Below are positions 52,040 to 60,968 of a stretch of 64,000 nucleotides of DNA, piece by piece. The DNA comes from PALSA-612 sp963773055 (GTDB lineage Bacteria > Actinomycetota > Thermoleophilia > Gaiellales > Gaiellaceae). Positions within the stretch are counted from its first letter, which is position 1. Each line of letters begins with the position of its first letter. The notes beneath the pieces were generated by a model. That model ran no database searches, had not been told where the DNA came from, and saw only the letters and a program-made list of their open reading frames with translations. The position numbers and the translations under genes were made by a program. The DNA lies in contig CAVYZL010000006.1 in NCBI GenBank assembly GCA_963773055.1, positions 1,798,001 through 1,862,000 on the forward strand. The letters run 5' to 3'.

Positions 52040-52774
52040 TCAGGAAGTCGGGTTTGAAGCGACGTCCTCCGTCGTTCCTTCGCGCGCCGGCGCCGTGGCC
52101 GGGGCACGATGGAGGACGGTGATGGCGAGGATGAGGAGGCCGATGCCGGTGAGCAGGAGCGCAACTCCGACGACGATCCCGAACAACGAGACCTGCTCAG
52201 CGGTGTAGGCGAGGTTGAGCGCCGATGAGAGCGCAGTCGCGGTCACCCAGAGATCACGCGTCCCGTTGTCGACGGGCTGGCCTGTCTTCGCGTTGATGAC
52301 GGCCGAGGCGGCATCGTCTGTGCCGCCCGCAAAGTCCGTCTGGGCTGGCGCTGCATCATCCTTCGCCTCGAAGCGGCCCATCTGCGAGTACGTCAACCCA
52401 CTCGTCGAGCGCAAGGCGTGGAGGCGGAGGTACTCCGCGAAGCAGCGCGCGTCGGTTCCGTTGTCGATGGTCTTGCCCGCGACCGAGCAGCTCGGCGCGA
52501 CGACTGGCGTGAACTCGATCGGCTCGACGCCGGCCTTGGCGCGGGCCTTTGCGATCGACGCCTGCGCAGGCTTGATGATCTGGTCGATCTCCTGGCCGAT
52601 GTCTTTCGGGTTCATGTCGTCCGAGCCGACGATGAACTCGTTGCCGAGGTTCGTCTGGACGGTCGAGCGTCCATCGAATCCCATGTAGATGGCCGCTGCT
52701 CCGAACCCGATCATGATCACGCCTGCTGCGATCCCGCCGATCTCGAGAATCCGTCTCACCGTTGGGTTGTCCAT
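52040..52774 (-). CDS. Hypothetical two-helix membrane protein with extracytoplasmic domain
   Basis: 244 residues, no family recognised. One helix near the N-terminus (ILEIGGIAAGVIMIGFGAAA), an external domain of about 150 residues with a Cys pair (VAPSCSVAGKTIDNGTDARC) and a second helix (VSLFGIVVGVALLLTGIGLL). ATG start. DLWVTATALSSALNLAYTAE precedes the second helix. Likely a lineage-specific envelope protein; it ends at the strong hairpin. Confidence 0.65.
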   Translation of the reverse strand: MDNPTVRRILEIGGIAAGVIMIGFGAAAIYMGFDGRSTVQTNLGNEFIVGSDDMNPKDIGQEIDQIIKPAQASIAKARAKAGVEPIEFTPVVAPSCSVAGKTIDNGTDARCFAEYLRLHALRSTSGLTYSQMGRFEAKDDAAPAQTDFAGGTDDAASAVINAKTGQPVDNGTRDLWVTATALSSALNLAYTAEQVSLFGIVVGVALLLTGIGLLILAITVLHRAPATAPAREGTTEDVASNPTS

Positions 52775-52966
52775 GATGCTCCGGCGCCTCCTTCGGCTGT
52801 GGATACGAGCGGAGTATCGCGGTCGCGGGCACGGCCCGTCTCATCCGCGTGCCGCCGGATGTTCTTGCGGATTATCCACGCAACAATCTGGTGCGGCAGA
52901 ACCCGCGAGCCGGCTTCGGCGTTCGGCGGAGGCGTGGCGCGCACCGCCATGCGAGACTACGAGGAC

Positions 52967-53371
52967 ATGCGCGCCACTCTCGTCGTTCTCGCCGTGTGCT
53001 TGGCGCTAATGCCCGCCGTCGGACAAGCCGGGCCCGTGCGAGCGACGACGGTGCTCGAGATCGAGCACTTCTTTCGCGGCTGCCACGTCTTTGTGACGAA
53101 CGAAAAGCCGACGATCAGTCTCCGTCTCCGCCGCGGAGATCGGGTTCAGCTCCTCGACCACGACGTTATGGACTTCGACCTCAAACAGACGGCGGGGCTA
53201 CGAGTGCCACTCGGCGACCCCCGGCTGCGGCGCAGCGAGACGCGCCTGCTCGTCTTCCGCAGGGCCGGCCTCTACCGGTTCGTAGGGAAGAACGTGCAGA
53301 CGTCCGAGGAGCTCGGGATGCAAACGCTCGGGCCTGACAACACACTCAGGATCACTGTCCGGGTAGCGTAG
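52967..53371 (+). CDS. Secreted cupredoxin-like protein
   Basis: 134 residues with signal peptide (MRATLVVLAVCLALMPAVGQ). The mature part reads ATTVLEIEHFFRGCHVFVTN, then RRGDRVQLLDHDVMDFDLKQ and RRAGLYRFVGKNVQTSEELG, a beta-sandwich resembling small copper proteins, with His, Cys, His and Met residues that could bind copper. An upstream ATG (52949) adds six residues. Ends five bases before the MMPL gene, so they are probably co-transcribed. Confidence 0.65.
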   Translation: MRATLVVLAVCLALMPAVGQAGPVRATTVLEIEHFFRGCHVFVTNEKPTISLRLRRGDRVQLLDHDVMDFDLKQTAGLRVPLGDPRLRRSETRLLVFRRAGLYRFVGKNVQTSEELGMQTLGPDNTLRITVRVA

Positions 53372-53375
53372 CCCC

Positions 53376-55506
53376 GTGCTCGAGAGGTGGACGCGCGCCA
53401 TGGTCCGCCTGCGCTGGGTGGTCGTCGCCTCATCGATCGCCGTAATCGGACTCGGCGCTTGGACTGGCACGAAGCTCTCGCCGCTCCTCGCGAACTCGCT
53501 CGCCGTACCGGGCACCGACTCGCAGCGTGCCCGCGCGATCCTGCGCGACCGCTTCGGCGAGTCGGACGACGGGACATTCACGGTCGTCTTTCCCGGCCAG
53601 AGAGACACCGACCCGAACCGAAGGGCGGTGAAGGAGCGGCTCGCCCGCGCGGCGAGCGTTGTGCCGACCGGCCGCGCAGGGAAGCCCACGGACGGAGACA
53701 TGCTCTTCGGAGACGTCCGGACACGCCTCGACCTCGCCGACGCGAAGCGCTACACGAACGCTATTCGTAGTTCTCTGGCGGAGTCCGGACGCGCGTCCGC
53801 GCTCGTCACGGGCCAGCCAGCGATCCAGCACGACCTCGACGGCGTGTTCGCCGTCGACCTCCGTCGCGGCGAGGTGATCGCGGTGGCGGTGGCGCTCGTC
53901 ACCCTCCTCGTCATCTTCGGCTTCTCGCCCGCCGTGCTCGTGCCGTTCCTCGTCGCCGCCTGCACGATCTCCGCGACCCTGATCGCCGTCTACGTCGCGG
54001 CGCACGCATTCGACATGGTCACGTACGTGACGAACCTCGTCGTCCTGATCGGGTTCGCCCTCGCCGTCGACTACTCCCTCTTGCTCGTCTTTCGTTTTCG
54101 TGAGGAAGTGGCGCGAGGCGGCCCAGTGGACGATGCGGTCGTACGAACGATGGCGACGGCCGGCCGTTCGATCATCGTCTCGGGGCTCGCCGTCGCTCTC
54201 GGCTTGTCCCTGCTGCTCTTCATCCCCGTGCCACTGATCCGCTCGCTCGGAGTCGGAGGGTTGCTCGTTCCGTTCGCGTCGATCTTCGCGGCCGTCACGC
54301 TGCAGCCCGCGCTCCTCTCCCTTCTCGGCGAGCGCGGCGTGCGCCGCCGTCCGGACCGCGAGCGCTCACGCGGCGACGTCGAGGACGGCGGGTGGGCTCG
54401 TCTCGCCCGAACGATCATGCGTCGGCCGGTGGTCTTTCTCATCGTGGGCACGGCAGTGCTGCTCGCCGCCGCCGCCCCCGCGCTGGCGCTCGAGCTGACG
54501 CCGGGCTCGATCTCGACGATCCCCGGCTCGCCGGAGTCCGTCCGCGCCTACGAGCTTCTCCGCAGGAGCATCGGTGCCGGAGGAATCACGCCGGTCCACA
54601 TCGTGGTAGACGCCGGCGGTGCCCGAAAGGCGCGTACGCCCGCCGTCCAGGGAGCCGTCGACAGGCTGACCGATGCCATCTTCCACGAGCCCGAAGCGAA
54701 GGCGGTGGCGACCGGAAAGAAGGCGCCATACGTCTCGCGGGACGGCCGCTACGTTCGCATCGTCGTCGCGGGCCGCCACGAGTTCGGCGAGCACGGAGAG
54801 CAGAGACTTCGTCGAGCGACTGCGGAGTGATCTCGTACCCGCTGCGCGCTTTCCCGCAGGCACGGCCGTCTGGGTGGGCGGCGCGCCTGCGCAGGGAGTC
54901 GACTTCCTCGACCGTGCGTACGCCGTCTTCCCGTGGATCGCGCTCTGCCTGCTCGCGGTCACGTACCTCGTCTTGCTCCGCGCCTTCCGCTCCCTCCTCC
55001 TCCCGCTGAAGGCTGTGCTCCTCAATCTCCTCTCGGTCGCCGCCGCGTGCGGATTGCTCGTCCTCGTCTTCCGCTGGGACGTGGGAGGGGCATTCGGGCT
55101 CCGTCACGCGGATGCGATCGAGGGGTGGATCCCGATATTTCTCTTCGCTGCGCTGTTCGGCATCTCGATGGACTACGAGGTCTTTCTCGTCTCGCGCATG
55201 CGCGAAGCGTGGGACGCAGTGCCCGACAACACCCGCGCCGTCGCGTACGGGCTACAGCGGACCGGCCCCGTCGTCACCGCCGCCGCCGTGATCATGGTCG
55301 CCGCCTTCGCGGGCTTCGCGGCCGGCCGCGTGACGGGGCTCCAGCAGTTCGGCGTCGGGCTCATGTTCGCGGTTCTCATCGACGCGACGATCGTGCGCGC
55401 TGTGCTCCTGCCGTCCGCGATGGCGATCATGGGTCGCTACAACTGGTGGCTTCCCGCGACGATCGCGCGCGGCGTGCGGGTCGAGCCCTCCCCGCTCGAA
55501 AGCTGA
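53376..55506 (+). CDS. MMPL/RND-superfamily lipid or drug exporter (frameshifted near 54,800)
   Basis: About 710 residues in two frames. First part (53376-54,800): ARAILRDRFGESDDGTFTVV, six-helix block with VLIGFALAVDYSLLLVFRFR, the MMPL proton-relay Asp-Tyr pair. After a one-base shift near 54,800, SRDFVERLRSDLVPAARFPA leads to the second block with FAALFGISMDYEVFLVSRMR and QQFGVGLMFAVLIDATIVRA. Both halves are intact, so a single indel is the only defect. Exports lipids or similar by proton motive force. GTG start right after the cupredoxin-like gene. Confidence 0.85.
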
Positions 55507-55520
55507 AGGCACGCGGAACA

Positions 55521-55554
55521 CTGAGGGAGGGGTGCGGCGGCACCCCTCCCTCAG
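55521..55554. terminator. Bidirectional terminator hairpin
   Basis: Perfect 15-bp stem CTGAGGGAGGGGTGC / GCACCCCTCCCTCAG with loop GGCG, between the convergent MMPL and secreted-protein genes. Confidence 0.87.
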
Positions 55555-55566
55555 ACTTTGGGAGGC

Positions 55567-57144
55567 TTACTTGACGACCTTGATCGCGAGCCGGAAGGCA
55601 GGGACCTGGTAGCCGGCAGCGAGGCCGGGCCAGTCGGTCTTGTAGCTCAGGAACGGCACCATGCCGAGCTGCAGGTACGGGTACGCCGGCTGCTGCGTGT
55701 AGAGCAGCGGGTAGAGGTCGATCAGGTGGACGCCCGGCTTGCCCGTCGCGAACAACTGGATGCGCACGTAGCCGTTCGAGTTGAACCCGCACGCGTACCC
55801 GATGTACGCGTTGTCGTACGTGACTGCCGTCGTGTTGTCGAGCTGCGTCCAGCCGACCCCCTTGAGCTCGACGATGAACGGCTGCCCGGCCTTGACGACC
55901 TTCGGCGCCTTGATGAAGTTGCGCTTCACGAAGTACGGCACCTGGGCCATCACCTTGCCCGCCTGCACGAGCTGCACGACGTGCCAGCCACCGAGGCCAT
56001 CCGGAACGGTGACCTGCGACGACAGCGTGCCGTCGGCCGCGGCCGTAGCCCGACCGAGCGGCACAGGCACGAAGCTCCAGCAGGTGCCGGTGCAGTTGAC
56101 GCGATTGCCGACGACCGTCGACCAGGCGAGGTCGACCTGCGCGTTGGGCGTGAGCCCGGCCGCTTTGATCGTCGTCTTCGAGAGCACGAACCCGGCCGCT
56201 GCCGAGAGCTTGGCAGTCGCCTTCGAGTCGGGGGCGAGGTTCGCCGCCGACAGCGTCGTCCTCGCGTCGATCGTGGGCTTGACCTTCACGGGCCACTCCG
56301 TCTTCGGGGCGAGATTCGCGGTGCCCCTGGTGACCGTGAATCTCATCCGGAGACCGGCGACCCACGGGATCGGAGACTGCTCGAGGTTGAGGTACGGAAC
56401 GTTGTGGCTCGAGTCCCCGAAGTCGATCCAGTGCGCGCCGGGCTCACCGGCCGCCCGCATCTTGAAGGTCGTCTCGCCACGGGTCATGTTCCCGGAGACC
56501 GTTCCCGTGAACTTGTTGTCGTAGAGCACGGCTCCGAGGCTCTCGTAGGTGTTTGCGCCCAGGCCGACGACCTTGATCGTGATCGGCGTGCCGACGGGTC
56601 CCCTTCTGGGGGTCATCGTCACGGTGCGCAGGATCAGAAGGCCACCCTTTGCAACCTGAGAGCCGTTGACAACGGCATAGACGTCGTGCAGCCCGCCGAA
56701 GTCGGTCGGCGTCTTCACGGTCATCGAGAAGGCACCGGCTGCGTTCGTCTGCGTCTTGCCGAGCGAGACGGCGATCTTCTCGACCTTGCGGCCGAGATAG
56801 TCGACGGAGTCCGGCTTCGGATCGAGCATCCAGCGGATGTTGGAGGTCATCCAGACGAGGGTCACCTCCGATTTCGCGGGAAGTCCGGAAGCGCTGAACG
56901 CAACCGACGCACCTGCCTTGACGACGTCCGGCTTCGTGGTCATCAGCTTCATCGTCGCCGCCGGCTTGCCGGGGTCGACGAGCGGCCCGGGCAGCGCCGC
57001 TGCTCCGGGGATGATTGGCGTCGTGACAACTGTCGGGTCGGCGGAAGCCGCCGACCCGAGGACGAGGACACCGATGGCCGTAGCCATCGCCGTGAATCCC
57101 AGTCGCCGCCGCCACGAGACGCACGTGCGATGAGTGCGAGTCAT
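55567..57144 (-). CDS. Large secreted beta-sandwich protein with internal duplication
   Basis: 525 residues from the ATG at 57144, chosen because AAAGGA lies five bases upstream. Signal peptide (LGFTAMATAIGVLVLGSAAS). Two similar halves follow: FGGLHDVYAVVNGSQVAKGG ... GVGTPITIKVVGLGAN-like (PVGTPITIKVVGLGANTYES) ... AVLYDNKFTGTVSGNMTRGE ... GEPGAHWIDFGDSSHNVPYL, and LGGWHVVQLVQAGKVMAQVP ... GQPFIVELKGVGWTQLDNTT ... AVTYDNAYIGYACGFNSNGY ... GKPGVHLIDLYPLLYTQQPA. Ig-like folds are likely. Family unknown. Last gene of a three-gene set with two smaller related exported proteins. Confidence 0.72.
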   Translation of the reverse strand: MTRTHRTCVSWRRRLGFTAMATAIGVLVLGSAASADPTVVTTPIIPGAAALPGPLVDPGKPAATMKLMTTKPDVVKAGASVAFSASGLPAKSEVTLVWMTSNIRWMLDPKPDSVDYLGRKVEKIAVSLGKTQTNAAGAFSMTVKTPTDFGGLHDVYAVVNGSQVAKGGLLILRTVTMTPRRGPVGTPITIKVVGLGANTYESLGAVLYDNKFTGTVSGNMTRGETTFKMRAAGEPGAHWIDFGDSSHNVPYLNLEQSPIPWVAGLRMRFTVTRGTANLAPKTEWPVKVKPTIDARTTLSAANLAPDSKATAKLSAAAGFVLSKTTIKAAGLTPNAQVDLAWSTVVGNRVNCTGTCWSFVPVPLGRATAAADGTLSSQVTVPDGLGGWHVVQLVQAGKVMAQVPYFVKRNFIKAPKVVKAGQPFIVELKGVGWTQLDNTTAVTYDNAYIGYACGFNSNGYVRIQLFATGKPGVHLIDLYPLLYTQQPAYPYLQLGMVPFLSYKTDWPGLAAGYQVPAFRLAIKVVK

Positions 57145-57170
57145 GGTTGTCCTTTCCGTAGTCATCTCGT

Positions 57171-57692
57171 TTACTTGGTCTTCCTCACAGCGAGGTTGGG
57201 GACGATCTGCAGCTCGTAGTTGAAGCGGCCGAACTTGTTCGACTCGGTCTTGAAGACGACCTGGGTCATGACCGTGCCGAGCGGGTAGTCCTTGGGGACG
57301 ATGAACGCGTTGGCCCAGAACCAGACGCGGGCCGGCGCTGTTCCGTGCCCACCCCAGTTCAGCTTGAGATTCGGCAGCCCGGGGATCTTCACGTAGGCGT
57401 ACTTCACGTTCTCGGTCGACAGAATGTCGCCGGTCGCCGCCTCGTTCCCCCAGACGCGGTACACAACCTGTTCTCCGCGTGCGAAGTAGTTCGTCTGTGT
57501 GCAGCCCGTTGCGCGCGGCTTCGCTCCCACGGGACGCGTCCCGTTGACCGTGTCCACATAGAGGAAGACGTTCGTCTTGGCGGGGTCGGCGGAGCTCTTT
57601 GCGAGCGCGGGTGCCGCAATCGCACTGAGTACGACCGCCGCCCCGAGCACGATGAGCATTCGGCTCGTTGCCCGCTTCCAGTGTCGGTTCAT
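57171..57692 (-). CDS. Secreted protein, member A of a paralogous pair
   Basis: 173 residues from the ATG at 57692, which has GGAGG eight bases upstream. Signal peptide (RMLIVLGAAVVLSAIAAPAL, cleavage near ALAKSS). Mature part: VFLYVDTVNGTRPVG, TNYFARGEQVVYRVWGNEAA, VKYAYVKIPGLPNLKLNWG, WFWANAFIVPKDYPLGTVMT. It aligns by eye with the next upstream gene product over its whole length. The GEQVVYR.W pattern suggests an extracellular beta-sandwich. Function unknown. Confidence 0.7.
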   Translation of the reverse strand: MNRHWKRATSRMLIVLGAAVVLSAIAAPALAKSSADPAKTNVFLYVDTVNGTRPVGAKPRATGCTQTNYFARGEQVVYRVWGNEAATGDILSTENVKYAYVKIPGLPNLKLNWGGHGTAPARVWFWANAFIVPKDYPLGTVMTQVVFKTESNKFGRFNYELQIVPNLAVRKTK

Positions 57693-57705
57693 TGCTTCCA
57701 CCTCC

Positions 57706-58167
57706 CTAGCTCGTCACGGTCAGCTGGGACGTGCCGACCGGCATCTGGACGAACCCGCCGTACGTGTTCGTCTTTGTCTTGACCTGGGCCTGAAAGTTGA
57801 CGATGCCGAGCGAGTAGTCCGCCGGAACCGTCCACGTGCCGACCCACGGCCAGAGTGGATCGTCGCCCGCGTACGTCAGCTTCAGAGACGGCTGCCCCGG
57901 GATGACGATCTTTGCGTACCGGAGATCCTTGCCCGTCAACGAGTGACCCGTCTTGTTGTCGCCAACGAACATCCGGAACACGACCGGTGCTCCTTGCGGG
58001 AAGAAGTTCGTCAGGTAGGCGCTGTTCGGCGCCGTCACCGTTCGCACGCGAACGAATGTGCCGACGATCTTCTCCGAGGGAAACGGCGTCTCTCCGGGCG
58101 ACTGTGCCGCAGCCGGAACAGCCGCCATGGCCATGAGCGCGGCCACGATGATTATTCGTCTAGTCAT
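57706..58167 (-). CDS. Secreted protein, member B of a paralogous pair
   Basis: 153 residues, ATG with AAGGAGAAGG upstream, signal peptide (RRIIIVAALMAMAAVPAAAQ). Blocks parallel to member A: TNFFPQGAPVVFRMFVGDNK, LRYAKIVIPGQPSLKLTYAG, WPWVGTWTVPADYSLGIVNF. Thirteen bases separate its stop from the member A start region, so A, B and the large protein are one operon. Function unknown. Confidence 0.7.
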   Translation of the reverse strand: MTRRIIIVAALMAMAAVPAAAQSPGETPFPSEKIVGTFVRVRTVTAPNSAYLTNFFPQGAPVVFRMFVGDNKTGHSLTGKDLRYAKIVIPGQPSLKLTYAGDDPLWPWVGTWTVPADYSLGIVNFQAQVKTKTNTYGGFVQMPVGTSQLTVTS

Positions 58168-58204
58168 TGGCCTTCTCCTTGCGTTGTCTGCGTAAGTGAT
58201 CGCG

Positions 58205-58699
58205 TCACTTCTTCAGCTTTCCGCTGAACTTGGCCGAGAACGTGCCGCCGCTCCGGTCGTAGATGCCGGTGACCTTGAGCTTGCCCTTGGCCTTGGCGAG
58301 GAGTTTGCCCGTGGCCTTCGTCACCTGGGCATAGCCGACGATGCTGAAGCTGGTGGCCTGTTCGTCTCCACAGGCCTGGGTACCCGGGAGCATCTTGAAG
58401 GCGATCGTGCCCTTCGTGCCCTTCAGGACGCCGGTGCCGCCCCAGTCGTTGCAGGCCTGCGACTTTGCTTCACCCGTGCCAAGTCCTGTGATCGTGCCCT
58501 TGCCGATCGGAATACCGGTGCCGGTGCCCTTGGCCGAGATGTCGACTGTGTCACCCGTCTGCTTCACGGTGGCGGCGCCGGAGTACTTGGCAGTGAAGTT
58601 GATCGTCTTGACGCTGGGGGCGCCGTTCGCGATTGCGGTTCCCACGAGCAGAGCCGCCGCCGCGACGAGTGCGCTCGTGATGAAGCGGGAACTCGTCAT
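58205..58699 (-). CDS. Small secreted protein of unknown function
   Basis: 164 residues from the ATG at 58699 with AAGGAGG upstream; a longer frame to 58744 is unsupported. Signal peptide (RFITSALVAAAALLVGTAIA), then a Gly/Thr/Lys-rich beta domain (TINFTAKYSGAATVKQTGDT, TGIPIGKGTITGLGTGEAKS, AFKMLPGTQACGDEQATSFS, KLKVTGIYDRSGGTFSAKFS). Two Cys could pair. It resembles exported allene-oxide-cyclase-like or lipocalin-type small proteins only in pattern. Heads the same-strand group of exported proteins. Confidence 0.7.
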   Translation of the reverse strand: MTSSRFITSALVAAAALLVGTAIANGAPSVKTINFTAKYSGAATVKQTGDTVDISAKGTGTGIPIGKGTITGLGTGEAKSQACNDWGGTGVLKGTKGTIAFKMLPGTQACGDEQATSFSIVGYAQVTKATGKLLAKAKGKLKVTGIYDRSGGTFSAKFSGKLKK

Positions 58700-58934
58700 C
58701 TCTCCTCCTTGTCGTGTGTTCGTCGTGTCAGTCATGGAGATCACTCAATTTCCGCTGATGATCGGCGCCGCACACAGCATGGGCATCGGGGCGACCCCGG
58801 AACCCGCTGCGGTCAACTACGTTGCGGCGCTGCGGGGAGATGTCGCGCGCACTAGTCGCGCCACCCTCGACGCTGTCCGGCGTGCCGTTAGCCGGGCACT
58901 TGATTGTGAAGCGCCTCGCGCCGATAGACACGAC

Positions 58935-60968
58935 GTGGAGAAGACGGTGCTCCTCTACGTGCCCAGCGCGCGTGCGCGGCGCGCCGTCCTTGCGCTCGCC
59001 GTCGCGTCCTTCGCGGCCTTCGGCGCGTTCTTCGCGTACACGGTGGTCGGATTCGGCGGGCCGAGAGCCGACTCGATCTTCAACAACTACGTCTACAGCG
59101 CGATCGAGGTGGCGGCCTTCGTCCTCTGCCTCCTTCGCGTCGCGTACGTCCGCGCCGACCGGCTCGCGTGGGGGCTGCTGACCGCCGCGGTCGGCTCGTG
59201 GACGCTCGCCGACCTGCTCTTCTCCTTCGCCTACGCGAACGACCCGCCGTTTCCGTCAATCGCGGACGTCTTCTATCTCGCCTTCTACCCGCTCTGCTAC
59301 GTCGGACTGCTACTGCTCGTGCGCGCGCACGTGGCCGACTTCAACCGCAGCCTCTGGCTCGACGGGCTGACAGCTGCCCTCGGCTCGGCTGCGCTCGGCG
59401 CGGCGGTGCTCGTCCAGGTTGTGCTCGAGAGCACGGAGGGCCCGCCGTCGACGGTGATCACGAACATCGCCTATCCGATCGGCGATGTGCTGCTCCTCTC
59501 GCTCGTGATCGGCGTCTTCGCGCTCTCGGGCTGGCGCCCGGGCAGCACGTGGCTCTACGTCGGGCTCGGGTTCGGCTGCTCGGCGATCGCCGACGCGGCG
59601 TTCCTCTTCCAGGCGGCGGCGGGGACCTACCTCCCGGGAACGGTCTTCGACGCGTTCTGGCCGGCCGCGCTCCTTCTGATCGCCTGGTCCGCCTGGCAGG
59701 CGCCACGGGCGAACGCGAGAGCGCGCGAGGCGAAGCCATGGCTCGCAACGCCGGCCGTCGCCGGCCTGATCGCCATCGGCGTCCTCGTCTACGACCACTT
59801 CCACCGGCTGAACTCGCTCGCTCTCTCGCTCTCCGTGCTCACGCTGCTGGTGGTCATGGTGCGCGCGGGGCTGACGTTCCGCGAGAACGGCCGCATGCTC
59901 GAACGCATCCACCAGCAGGCGATCACCGATCCGCTGACCCGGCTCGGAAACCGGCGGAGCCTCGTCAATGACCTCGATCGCGCGCTCGAGGCTGCCGGGG
60001 AGGGCGCCGAGCGAATCCTCATCATCTTCGACCTCAACGGCTTCAAGCGTTACAACGACACCTTCGGCCACCCGTCAGGCGATCAGCTGCTTCGCCGGCT
60101 GAGCGATCAGCTCGGCGAGGCCGCCAAGCCGCACGGCGCCGCGTACCGGCTCGGTGGGGACGAGTTCTGCGTGCTCGCCGTCGTGCCCGACGGCGGGCCC
60201 GGGGCGCTCCTCGACGCGACGACGGAGGCGCTGACGGAGGAGAGCGAGGGCTTCACCGTGACGACGTCCCTCGGCGCGGTCTTCCTACCGGACGAGGCAG
60301 CGACGGGGAGCGAGGCCCTACGGCTCGCCGACCACCGGCTCTACGCGCACAAGCACGCGGCGGAGTTCCTCCGCAGCCGTCCGCACGAGGTGCTGCTCCA
60401 GGCGATCTCCGAGCGCGAGCCGAGCCTGCTCGATCATTGCCGGGCCGTGGCCGAGCTGTCCGTCGACATCGGCCGGCGCATGGGCCTGAGCGAGTCCGCC
60501 GTCGAGGATCTCCGCATCGCCGCCGAGCTGCACGACGTGGGCAAGCTCGCCATCCCCGACGCGATCCTCGAGAAGCCCGGTCCGTTGAGCACCGACGAGT
60601 GGGCGTTCGTTCAGCGGCACACGGTCGTCGGCGAACGCATCGTCGCCGCCTCACCCGCCCTCCGCGACGTGTCACGCGTGATCCGGGCAAGCCACGAGCG
60701 ATGGGACGGCACTGGCTACGTCGACCGGCTGAAGGGAGCCGAGATCCCGCTCGCGGCACGGATCATCTTCGTCTGCGACGCGTTCGAGGCGATGACCGCA
60801 GAGCGGCCCTATCGCGCCCGGCTTTCGATCGAGCAGGCCGTCTCCGTCCTCCGCCGCAACGCCGGCACGCAGTTCGACCCTGCCGTCGTGCCGGTCGTCT
60901 GCGCCGTGATCGCCGCTAGATACAGTCCTTCAGCCCTTGCGCCTCGGGCAGTGACTCGAGCTTCTTGA
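58935..60968 (+). CDS. Membrane GGDEF / HD-GYP c-di-GMP signalling protein
   Basis: 677 residues from the GTG at 58935 (58947 and others possible). About ten membrane helices, then a GGDEF domain (DPLTRLGNRRSLVNDLDRAL, FDLNGFKRYNDTFGHPSGDQ, YRLGGDEFCVLAV) without an RxxD inhibitory site, and an HD-GYP domain (AAELHDVGKLAIPDAIL, QRHTVVGERIVAAS, SHERWDGTGYVDRLKGAEIP, VCDAFEAMTAERPYR). GYP is GYV and the HHE motif is SHE, so phosphodiesterase activity is uncertain. Its 3' end overlaps the sigma-factor gene tail-to-tail by 53 bp; a one-base change near 60,916 would stop it before that gene. Confidence 0.88.
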   Translation: MEKTVLLYVPSARARRAVLALAVASFAAFGAFFAYTVVGFGGPRADSIFNNYVYSAIEVAAFVLCLLRVAYVRADRLAWGLLTAAVGSWTLADLLFSFAYANDPPFPSIADVFYLAFYPLCYVGLLLLVRAHVADFNRSLWLDGLTAALGSAALGAAVLVQVVLESTEGPPSTVITNIAYPIGDVLLLSLVIGVFALSGWRPGSTWLYVGLGFGCSAIADAAFLFQAAAGTYLPGTVFDAFWPAALLLIAWSAWQAPRANARAREAKPWLATPAVAGLIAIGVLVYDHFHRLNSLALSLSVLTLLVVMVRAGLTFRENGRMLERIHQQAITDPLTRLGNRRSLVNDLDRALEAAGEGAERILIIFDLNGFKRYNDTFGHPSGDQLLRRLSDQLGEAAKPHGAAYRLGGDEFCVLAVVPDGGPGALLDATTEALTEESEGFTVTTSLGAVFLPDEAATGSEALRLADHRLYAHKHAAEFLRSRPHEVLLQAISEREPSLLDHCRAVAELSVDIGRRMGLSESAVEDLRIAAELHDVGKLAIPDAILEKPGPLSTDEWAFVQRHTVVGERIVAASPALRDVSRVIRASHERWDGTGYVDRLKGAEIPLAARIIFVCDAFEAMTAERPYRARLSIEQAVSVLRRNAGTQFDPAVVPVVCAVIAARYSPSALAPRAVTRAS

